Shown here: one piece after another, positions 34,941-41,688 of the stretch
Layout: the number at the start of each line of letters is the position of its first letter
Numbering within the stretch: the stretch's first letter is position 1
Source of the DNA: Mycobacterium sp. ELW1
GTDB lineage: Bacteria; Actinomycetota; Actinomycetes; Mycobacteriales; Mycobacteriaceae
DNA: 64,000 bases
Assembly (NCBI RefSeq): GCF_008329905.1
Contig: NZ_CP032156.1
Coordinates: forward strand, 157,757-221,756
Direction: 5' to 3'
Program-made: the position numbers and the translations under genes
The notes under the pieces: generated by a model
What the model was told of the DNA's origin: nothing
Databases searched by the model: none
Seen by the model: only the letters and a program-made list of their open reading frames with translations

Positions 34941-35249
34941 TTACAAGGTCCTCAGTCGGTCACGTGCGGCGGCCAGATCCCTTTCGGTGGGGAAATCTGC
35001 GTAACAGACGGGGTCGAGCTTGGCTTGCTCCATCTGCTCGCGCAGTGCCACCTGACCCTGAAGATACGCCACGTCGGCGCAGGTCATGATTCGCTGAGCT
35101 AATTCGTGCATGTTGTCGCGCATCGCTTTGGGTTCCAGCTGAACGCCCAGGATGGAGCCCTTGACAGCGACTCTGACCAGGACCGCATCGTCGGGGGTCC
35201 TGGCGAGGAACGCCTGCTCGCTTAGCGGCAGGGCATCATTGCTGGTCAA
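34941..35249 (-). CDS. Second YbaB-like protein
   Basis: About 102 aa if started at TTG 35249, which overlaps the end of the EspC-like gene by 14 bp; a longer reading to 35342 would overlap it almost fully and has no conserved residues. The core DAVLVRVAVKGSILGVQLEP followed by NMHELAQRIMTCADVAYLQG matches the YbaB/EbfC layout. A ribosome site is not evident, so translation is probably coupled. Start is uncertain. Confidence 0.6.
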   Translation of the reverse strand: MTSNDALPLSEQAFLARTPDDAVLVRVAVKGSILGVQLEPKAMRDNMHELAQRIMTCADVAYLQGQVALREQMEQAKLDPVCYADFPTERDLAAARDRLRTL

Positions 35250-35544
35250 CTCGGAGGTTCTCTGCGTTGATCTCGTCGCGGGTGACGAAGTTGGCCGCTT
35301 CTCGGCGCAGGCCGATCGCGGCGTTGCGGTGGGTGTGCTCATGGTTGAGCAGTGCAGCGTCGCGGTTGACCATCAGGTCCGATACCGCTGATTTGAACTG
35401 GTGCATGATCGGGCCGAAGGTGCCCACCGCGGCGAGGATCTCGGTGCTGGCTTCCCGGGCGGGGGCGATTTGGTCGGCGACGTCGTCGTGCTGGTTGGCG
35501 ACGGTGCGCATCACCTCAGGGTCGATGTGGATCGGGTTCGTCAT
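35236..35544 (-). CDS. EspC-like ESX-secreted protein
   Basis: A 102-aa all-helical protein with the EspC pattern (IDPEVMRTVANQHDDVADQI, then GPIMHQFKSAVSDLMVNRD). EspC and similar proteins are small co-secreted substrates of ESX-1. AAGGAG lies 8 nt before ATG 35544. It is encoded just before the YbaB-like and PPE/EspB-like genes, the same grouping as esp genes in ESX-1. Confidence 0.75.
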   Translation of the reverse strand: MTNPIHIDPEVMRTVANQHDDVADQIAPAREASTEILAAVGTFGPIMHQFKSAVSDLMVNRDAALLNHEHTHRNAAIGLRREAANFVTRDEINAENLRVDQQ

Positions 35545-35605
35545 TTCTCAGCTCCTTTATCTGGACATTGTCGCGATTTTCACCCGCGCCGTCATGCGGC
35601 GGGGG

Positions 35606-37504
35606 TTATCCGGTGGGGGTTGGCAGCGGCGCGCTGGCCAGAGGTGCCGGGTTGGTCGTGTCGGTGGGCACCGGTGCGGGTGGTGATACTGGGACAGGCG
35701 CGGGCGCCGGGGTGGGCGCGGGTGCACCGATCGCGCTGGGATCGACCCAGCCCAGGAAGTCGGGGCTGGCTGCGATCGAGGACAGCGGAACGACCTGCCC
35801 GTCTTGCAGGCCCTTTACCGAGCTCAGTGCCACCTCGTAGTGATCTTTGAACATGCCGAGCATGCCGGCCGATAGACGCGACGGGTCGACGGGGTTGGTG
35901 ACCGGTGTCCCTGGTGGAGGCAGCTCGAAGTGCTGCTCGCGGAACGCTTCGTCGAGTGGTTTGCCATCCAGATGTGCCTTGACGGCCTGGGCCAGTTCCG
36001 GGGTGCGCGCGTTGGCGGTGGACCCGTCGGGCAGCGTGATCGTGGTGGGCGGCGGCGGCGGTGGACCCGGCGCCGCAGGTGGAGCGCCCTCGCCGGGCGT
36101 GCCTGCGGGCGTGGGTTCTGGAGGTGTGCCCGATTGCGGCGTCGTCGCCGGTGGCGTTTCCCCGGGCACGGGGGCCTCGTCCTTCTCCTCGTCCTCGTCG
36201 AGCTTGTCGTCGTTGTTCTTGTCTGTCTCCTCGCCCGGGTCCGGCTCTTCGCGGCGGGCCTGCTCGCCGAGCTGGGAGGCCAGCCCGGCCAGTGGTGCAG
36301 CTGCTCCGGTGAGGGCATCGAGGGGGCTGCCACCGCCGAGGCCGCCGCCGGGCGGGAAGGCGCCCATCGCGGCGGGCAGCGCCGAGGCCAGCCCGGCCAG
36401 CGGATCGGCGCCAAGGGGTCCGCCCATTCCCAGATCTGACATCATCGGATCCGGCATCGGCTCCATCGGGCCCAAGCCAAGATCGGTCAGCGCGGGATCG
36501 GCGGCCGCCGGGACCGCTGCGGGGGCCGACGCCGGCGCCCCTGGTTGGGCGTTGGGATCGGAGGGGTTCTCGCCTGTTTCGGGTGAGGCGCCGTCCATGT
36601 CATACAAGGCGGCCAGCGCCGACGCCGCTTTGGCTTGGTCCTCGGCGGTCAGGGTGCCCGATTTGAGGACCTCGCCGATCTCGGCGACCTGGCTGCGCAG
36701 AAACTTCAAAAACGCTTGTTCCCCGGCGGGGGTATCCAGCGACATCGCCGGGTTGTTGACTGCCTCGATGATCTTCTGCTGGATGCCGTTGAGCTTCTGC
36801 TGTCCCTCGGCGGTCGTGGTCCGGGCGGTCAGCATCGCCTCGGTCAGCTTGCCCTCGGCCTCGCTGAGTTGGCTGTAGCGGTCCTTCATCTCGTCGTGCA
36901 GCTTGCGCACGGCGTCGGCGGTGCGTCCGGACTGCTGCTCGTCGGTCTGCACGCCGGGCTGGCTGCCCGGCGGTGCCGCGTCGGGCCGCTGCTCGGTGCC
37001 CACGACGTCACCGTTGGCGTTGTAGTAGGTGCGTTTACCCGTGGCCGGGTCATCGACGTAGGACGCCGCCAGCGGCGCTACCTGCCGGCCCTGGCCATCG
37101 ACCGGAACGTATTGGCCGGCCTCGTTGCGGCGGAACTCGGGAAAGAAGGGCTGGCCCGTCTTGCCGTCGCCGCCCAACAGCGACACCGAGCCGTCGTTGT
37201 TCATCACATAGGTGTTGCCGTTGTCGCGGTAAGCCAGCGAGCCATCAGTGGGCACCCGCGTGCCATCGTTGAACACCAGGTAGCGGTCGGCGCTGGGATC
37301 AGAAGTGTTGAACCGCATACCAGGATCGCCGTAGGCGGCCTGCGCCTTGTCCAGCACCGTGTTCCAGTACGGGTCAGAAGGACTGATGTTGTGGGTGAAC
37401 GCTCCCCCGTCCGGGCGCCAGCCCGGATCCCAACCCATGCCGAAACCGGTCACCGGCTTGGCGTGCCAGGACACCAGTTCGTCGAACTTTCGGGCATCGG
37501 TCAC
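35606..37504 (-). CDS. 632-aa ESX-associated hypothetical protein
   Basis: The GTG start at 37504 has GGAGGAG seven nt upstream. Residues 1-190 form a beta-rich region with short tyrosine/asparagine motifs (FNDGTRVPTDGSLAYRDNGN, TYYNANGDVVGTEQRPD). Residues 195-310 are helical (KLHDEMKDRYSQLSEAEGKL). Then come a Pro/Met-rich linker, a very acidic stretch (DKNNDDKLDEDEEKDEAP), and a small folded tail (LGMFKDHYEVALSSVKGL). No signal peptide. I do not recognise the family with confidence; position among substrates suggests an exported protein. Confidence 0.6.
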   Translation of the reverse strand: MTDARKFDELVSWHAKPVTGFGMGWDPGWRPDGGAFTHNISPSDPYWNTVLDKAQAAYGDPGMRFNTSDPSADRYLVFNDGTRVPTDGSLAYRDNGNTYVMNNDGSVSLLGGDGKTGQPFFPEFRRNEAGQYVPVDGQGRQVAPLAASYVDDPATGKRTYYNANGDVVGTEQRPDAAPPGSQPGVQTDEQQSGRTADAVRKLHDEMKDRYSQLSEAEGKLTEAMLTARTTTAEGQQKLNGIQQKIIEAVNNPAMSLDTPAGEQAFLKFLRSQVAEIGEVLKSGTLTAEDQAKAASALAALYDMDGASPETGENPSDPNAQPGAPASAPAAVPAAADPALTDLGLGPMEPMPDPMMSDLGMGGPLGADPLAGLASALPAAMGAFPPGGGLGGGSPLDALTGAAAPLAGLASQLGEQARREEPDPGEETDKNNDDKLDEDEEKDEAPVPGETPPATTPQSGTPPEPTPAGTPGEGAPPAAPGPPPPPPTTITLPDGSTANARTPELAQAVKAHLDGKPLDEAFREQHFELPPPGTPVTNPVDPSRLSAGMLGMFKDHYEVALSSVKGLQDGQVVPLSSIAASPDFLGWVDPSAIGAPAPTPAPAPVPVSPPAPVPTDTTNPAPLASAPLPTPTG

Positions 37505-37561
37505 CGGGAACTCCTCCGCCCCAGCGTTATTGAGCCGTGCCGGGCGTGCGGACCGCTCAAA

Positions 37562-37741
37562 TCAGAAGCGGTCATTAGAGATTGCCTCTTCGAGATCACG
37601 CGGTGCGGCAAACGCCGGCGGCCGCTCAGGGGTGGAGTCACCGCCGAACACCTTTCGGGCGCGGGTAACCAGGCCCAGCACATCGCTGGTTTGTTGGACC
37701 AACGTGGGGTCCGGCCCCTCCGTGCCGTGGCATCCACACAT
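37562..37741 (-). CDS. Small Cys-rich-start protein
   Basis: A 59-aa protein starting MCGCHGTEGPD. ATG 37741 is chosen because AAGGAAGG lies 7 nt upstream; a GTG/ATG further up would lie inside the promoter. The N-terminal CGC could bind metal or form a disulfide. No family recognised. It heads the unit that continues into the 632-aa gene. Confidence 0.55.
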   Translation of the reverse strand: MCGCHGTEGPDPTLVQQTSDVLGLVTRARKVFGGDSTPERPPAFAAPRDLEEAISNDRF

Positions 37742-37772
37742 GTCTGACCTTCCTTTTCGGGTTGACTCATCG

Positions 37773-37812
37773 AGCCTAACGCCGCCCATATAGGGCCTCG
37801 TGCACGATTTTT
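37773..37812 (-). promoter_or_regulatory. Shared-type promoter of the 59-aa/632-aa unit
   Basis: Minus strand: CAAAAATCGTGCA box (TGCACG 37801-37806 on plus), 22 nt, TAGGCT (37778-37773). Here a 31-nt leader with a ribosome site precedes ATG 37741, unlike the leaderless members. Confidence 0.6.
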
Positions 37813-37840
37813 GGTGTGGGAGCGCCGAGGCCGCGACGAG

Positions 37841-38983
37841 TTAGACGCGCAGGTAGCCGCCACCCTTGGTGGCGATATGCACGTGGTCGAAGTGGTTGGC
37901 GGTGGCACCTCCGCGGCTTCCCATGCCTTCGCCGCCGCCGGGCCCGTAATACATTGCCTGGCGCCAGATCGCGTGATCGACGCCGAGTGCTTCTTTGTTG
38001 GTCATCACGAACGACAACACCTGATCACCCAGCGTCTTGCCTTGCGGGGTGTTCCAGTTGGGGATCATGACGTCCAGCGCTAACCCGTTCGGGTGCCACT
38101 TCAACGCATCGGGGCGCACACCGCCGATTTCCCTGATTTGCGGAAACGCCGCGGACACAGCGCGATTGGTGATCACGCTGAACTTCTGCAGCCCCTTCTC
38201 AGAAGCCTTCCCCGGAGGCAGCTGGCCCTGAATGGCGCGCGCGATGATATTTCCGGCATTCAGGGGCCCTTGTGGCAGGCCGCCAGATCCCGTGCCTGAC
38301 GTCAGGCGGCTACCGCCGCCGGCTCCGCCCAGCCCAGACAGTCCGGAGAGCCCCTGCAAGCCGCTCAACGGTGAGCCCATGCTCGGCATGGCCATCCCGC
38401 CACCGCCGCCGGACGGCGAGCCTCCGCCGCCGCCCACGCCGTTGCGGCCGCCGTAGGCCATCGACCGCAGCATGGCAGCCATCTGTGCGTCGCGTGTCTT
38501 GTAGGCCTGCACCACTTGTTGTTGTTGGGCCACGCGGTTGCGCAGTGCCACCAGGAGGGCTTTCTGGCCGGCGGGGGTGTTGGTGAACGGGGCCAGGCCG
38601 TTGGTGTCGGCGGCCGCGCCGTTGACCACGCCCCCGGAGCTGGTGCGCCCGGTGCGATCTGAGCGCGCGGCCTCGTCGAGCTGGGTGCTCAGCGCCCGGT
38701 CGGTGCCGGCCAGAGTGTCCAGCGCGGGGCCCGCGCCCCCGGCGAAGGTGGAGTAGTTGGTGGCCAGCTGCCCCGACAGCGGCGCCATCTGGGCCTGCCC
38801 CGAGCGCACCAGCTCCCCGGCGCCGGAGAGCTTGAGCACCGAGCCCGAAGCGGGGCCCTGACCGGATGCCGGTGGATCACCGAACAGCGAGTGCGCGCGG
38901 CCAAGCACCTCACCTACCTGCTGCACCACCGCGCCAACCGACACGAAACCAGTATCAGCGACCCTGCCCCACCCCCCGAACAC
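37841..38983 (-). CDS. ESX-type N-terminal module fused to M15-like peptidoglycan peptidase domain
   Basis: A protein of up to 380 aa. Residues 1-163 are a helical module almost identical to that of the next gene upstream. A Gly/Ser-rich linker follows, then a C-terminal domain with HPNGLALDV and HFDHVHI, the His-x6-Asp and HxH zinc-ligand pattern of M15-like peptidases (a fold used to cut peptidoglycan stem peptides). GTG 38983 is listed; GTG 38944 (FVSVG reading, 14th codon) lies 6 nt after GATACT and could be a leaderless start. No signal peptide, so export is presumably via ESX. Confidence 0.75.
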   Translation of the reverse strand: MFGGWGRVADTGFVSVGAVVQQVGEVLGRAHSLFGDPPASGQGPASGSVLKLSGAGELVRSGQAQMAPLSGQLATNYSTFAGGAGPALDTLAGTDRALSTQLDEAARSDRTGRTSSGGVVNGAAADTNGLAPFTNTPAGQKALLVALRNRVAQQQQVVQAYKTRDAQMAAMLRSMAYGGRNGVGGGGGSPSGGGGGMAMPSMGSPLSGLQGLSGLSGLGGAGGGSRLTSGTGSGGLPQGPLNAGNIIARAIQGQLPPGKASEKGLQKFSVITNRAVSAAFPQIREIGGVRPDALKWHPNGLALDVMIPNWNTPQGKTLGDQVLSFVMTNKEALGVDHAIWRQAMYYGPGGGEGMGSRGGATANHFDHVHIATKGGGYLRV

Positions 38984-38985
38984 AA
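38493..38985 (-). repeat. 493-bp repeat, copy 1 (module of the M15-like hydrolase)
   Basis: Matches 39641-40133 at a constant offset of 1148 bp with no gaps. I count five mismatches. It covers the start codon through codon ~163 of the gene and stops at the domain border. Confidence 0.93.
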
Positions 38986-39003
38986 TTTTTCGGCCGCGGC
39001 GGT

Positions 39004-40131
39004 TTAGTAGCCCTTCGGTGGGCGGGTCGGGTCGGCCTGCTGAATTCTGGCCGCCAGGTCCGAGCCGTCAGCAGAGACCCCGTAGCGGCCCATCGCGTAG
39101 TTGACGAACGCGGTTGCTTGCGCCACCGGGTCACGCAGAAACGGTGAGGTACCCGGCTCGTGGTAGGCCCGAAACGTCGGCTCGATGAACTGGAATGCGC
39201 CCTGCGAAGGAGTTCCCTTGGCCGCGTTGGAGTCCCAGTTATTTGTGGCATTGGGATTGTGGCCGGACTCGCGTGCGGAGACCACCATCATCCCGGTTGC
39301 CCAATTCCGGCGGGCCCGCGGGTTGGTAATGCCTTTGATGTCGAGGGCCCGGTTGATCGCGGCCCCGATCGTTGCGGCCCCCGGCGTGGCAGGAATATCG
39401 CTGGGGCGCAGCCGCATTCCGGCATAGCGGTCCGCCAGTGGGCGACGCCCCGAATTAAGTTGCCCGCTCAGATTGGAGGCCCTGGCTAGCTGCGGAATGT
39501 TGAAGCTGGGAAAACCGCCTCCCCGCGAGGAGCCCATCGGTAAGCCCATCCCGCCACCGCCACCGAACGGTGTACCTCCACCCACCGGGGAGCCGCCGGC
39601 ATAGCGCATCGACCGCATCAGCGCTGCTATGTTCGCGCTGCGTGTTTTGTAGGCCTGCACGACTTGTTGTTGTTGGGCCACGCGGTTGCGCAGTGCGACC
39701 AGGAGGGCTTTCTGGCCGGCGGGGGTGTTGGTGAACGGGGCCAGGCCGTTGGTGTCGGCGGCCGCGCCGTTGACCACGCCCCCGGAGCTGGTGCGCCCGG
39801 TGCGATCTGAGCGCGCGGCCTCGTCGAGCTGGGTGCTCAGCGCCCGGTCGGTGCCGGCCAGAGTGTCCAGCGCGGGGCCCGCGCCCCCGGCGAAGGTGGA
39901 GTAGTTGGTGGCCAGCTGCCCCGACAGCGGCGCCATCTGGGCCTGCCCCGAGCGCACCAGCTCCCCGGCGCCGGAGAGCTTGAGTACCGAGCCCGAAGCG
40001 GGGCCCTGACCGGATGCCGGTGGATCACCGAACAGCGAGTGCGCGCGGCCAAGCACCTCACCTACCTGCTGCACCACCGCGCCAACCGACACGAAACCAG
40101 TATCAGCGACCCCGCCCCACCCCCCGAACAC
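39004..40131 (-). CDS. ESX-type N-terminal module fused to lysozyme-like transglycosylase domain
   Basis: A protein of up to 375 aa with the same first ~163 residues as its neighbour (one difference, G7 against R7). The C-terminal domain from about residue 245 (GAAINRALDIKGI, VVSARESGHNPNATNNWDSN, GAFQFIEPTFRAYHEPG) is a soluble lytic transglycosylase/lysozyme-like fold; the Glu in SARESGH is the expected catalytic residue. Ends 20 bp before its twin. Muralytic enzymes are standard parts of conjugation machines. The same start uncertainty applies (GTG 40131 or 40092). Confidence 0.77.
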   Translation of the reverse strand: MFGGWGGVADTGFVSVGAVVQQVGEVLGRAHSLFGDPPASGQGPASGSVLKLSGAGELVRSGQAQMAPLSGQLATNYSTFAGGAGPALDTLAGTDRALSTQLDEAARSDRTGRTSSGGVVNGAAADTNGLAPFTNTPAGQKALLVALRNRVAQQQQVVQAYKTRSANIAALMRSMRYAGGSPVGGGTPFGGGGGMGLPMGSSRGGGFPSFNIPQLARASNLSGQLNSGRRPLADRYAGMRLRPSDIPATPGAATIGAAINRALDIKGITNPRARRNWATGMMVVSARESGHNPNATNNWDSNAAKGTPSQGAFQFIEPTFRAYHEPGTSPFLRDPVAQATAFVNYAMGRYGVSADGSDLAARIQQADPTRPPKGY

Positions 40132-40133
40132 AA
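39641..40133 (-). repeat. 493-bp repeat, copy 2 (module of the transglycosylase)
   Basis: Ungapped partner of 38493-38985. Upstream flanks beyond the start codons differ completely, so the repeated unit is the module itself. Confidence 0.93.
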
Positions 40134-40152
40134 AATCGGGGGCCCAAACCTT

Positions 40153-40360
40153 CTACCGCGGCAGGGTTTCGGTGTTGCCGAAGCACGGCGGACCCCACAA
40201 GCCTCGGCCTGCCTGCCGGGCTGAGGCCTCGGCGGCGGCGATCTCACCCGCGCGCTGCGGGGGGCTGGCCGGGTCGAACACGTAGGCCCGCCCCGCCCCC
40301 GCGGCCGCCGCCAGCACCGAGAAGTCTCCACCGGCGGTCTGGACATAGGCCAGGGTGCGG
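40153..40360 (-). pseudogene. 3' part of a thermonuclease gene split by the inserted element
   Basis: Encodes the C-terminal part of a staphylococcal-nuclease-like protein (LAYVQTAGGDFSVLAAAAGA, AEASARQAGRGLWGPPCFG) and the TAG stop at 40153-40155. Its missing front lies 14.8 kb away at 55495-55167. Joining the two through GTGCGG gives 531 bp, 176 codons plus stop, in frame: RDRYGR-TLAYV. An open frame runs on upstream into the element, but that part is not nuclease. Confidence 0.88.
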
Positions 40361-40381
40361 TTAACTGCAGTTGGATGATCC
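40355..40381 (+). repeat. Left end of the element: core and inverted repeat
   Basis: GTGCGG followed by TTAACTGCAGTTG. This matches the reverse complement of the right end (TTATCTGCACTAG) at 10 of 13 positions. Confidence 0.75.
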
Positions 40382-40464
40382 ACGTGGTGCGGCTGTGCAG
40401 GCTCAACTTGTCGGCCGGTGCGTTTAGTCTCCACGCAGATTGAACTTCCGGACCAGGGGCTGTG

Positions 40465-41688
40465 ATGGATGACGGGATCGAACCGAGACTTGTGGAGGTT
40501 CTCGATGTCCCGAGGCTTGGTGCGGTCGTTCGCGGCAATGCGGGCTCGTTGCCGTGGCGTTTGGTCGACGAGTCGGGTGCCGGCGTAAACCACGTCAATC
40601 TGTGGTTGGCCGACCTGTTCGCGTGCGACAACTCGCCTGCGACGCTGCGCGCCTATGCGTACGACCTACTGAGCTGGAGTCGTTTCCTCGGCGCACTGCA
40701 GGTTTCGTGGACTCAGGCAACGCGGGGCGAAGTCCGGGACTGGGTGAGGTGGTACCGGTGTCGCGCGAACCCGCAACGACGCCGCGGATCGAGTGCGGAT
40801 ACTCATCGGCCGACCCCAGGTTCTGTGAACGAGCGGACGGGCAAGGCCTACCTGGAGTCTTCCTACGCGCGGTCGTCGATGAATCGCAGACTGTCGTCGC
40901 TCAGTGGCTTCTACGAGTTCGCCCTGGAGTCGGATCTCGGGCCGCTCATCAACCCGGTACCGAAATCGCGCGACGATCTCACTCGACTCGACGTGCACCG
41001 CCAGCACTTCGATAACCCGCGCCCCCAAAAGCGCGCGCCTTATCGGCAGAAGCTAGTGGAACGTGCGCCGCGCGCGCTCAGCGACGACCTGTACGAGGAG
41101 GTATTTGCATCGCTGAGAACAAACCGCGACCGTGCCATTGTCGCTACGGCGATCTCCTCTGGTTTACGCGCCAGTGAACTGCTCAGCATGCGGCGGGGGA
41201 TGCTCCATGCCGCCGACCAAACCGCCGATGTAATACCCAAGGGCGGGAATGGAAGTCGTGTCATGGTCCGTATCAGTCCCACTGCGTATCTCTGGATCGC
41301 CCGGTACCTTGCTGAGCGCCCCGTGGGTCCGCCTGAAGAGCCAGTCTGGCTGACATTGCGCGGCACACCGCGGCCGCTGAGCTATTGGGCAATGCGACAG
41401 ATCCTTGAACGCAGCAACGCGCTGCTGGGCTCCAACGTCACGATGCATGACTTCCGGCACACCTTCTGCATGCGTCTCGCCCAGGACGAGAACATGACCA
41501 TCGCGGAAATGCAGGAGCTGATGCGGCACGCGTCGATCGCCAGCACCACACGCTACCTGCGACTCACCGTAGCCGAACTCGTCGACAAACTTGATCAGCA
41601 CTGGAATAGACCCCCGTCACCGCAGCCCACGCCGGCGAAAGGCTATGCGGCAGAAGATCTCCAAGTTCTTTTCGGTCGGGCATTCTGA
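40465..41688 (+). CDS. Tyrosine recombinase, TnpA-like
   Basis: A 407-aa integrase-type protein: SAM-like N-terminal core-binding domain, then the catalytic domain with Arg in GLRASELLSM, Lys in IPKGGNGSR, HDFRHTF (HxxR), HASIASTTRYL with the His and nucleophilic Tyr. ATG 40465 is preferred over the adjacent GTG 40462. It overlaps the next recombinase by TGATG, so both are made together. Such paired recombinases cut and join at the 6-bp core of Tn554-like elements. Confidence 0.92.
   Translation: MDDGIEPRLVEVLDVPRLGAVVRGNAGSLPWRLVDESGAGVNHVNLWLADLFACDNSPATLRAYAYDLLSWSRFLGALQVSWTQATRGEVRDWVRWYRCRANPQRRRGSSADTHRPTPGSVNERTGKAYLESSYARSSMNRRLSSLSGFYEFALESDLGPLINPVPKSRDDLTRLDVHRQHFDNPRPQKRAPYRQKLVERAPRALSDDLYEEVFASLRTNRDRAIVATAISSGLRASELLSMRRGMLHAADQTADVIPKGGNGSRVMVRISPTAYLWIARYLAERPVGPPEEPVWLTLRGTPRPLSYWAMRQILERSNALLGSNVTMHDFRHTFCMRLAQDENMTIAEMQELMRHASIASTTRYLRLTVAELVDKLDQHWNRPPSPQPTPAKGYAAEDLQVLFGRAF

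Noticed and set aside
40361..40593. Upstream part of the 146-aa frame containing the nuclease tail
   Set aside because: This part is element DNA and the first recombinase gene in reverse; only the tail is nuclease.
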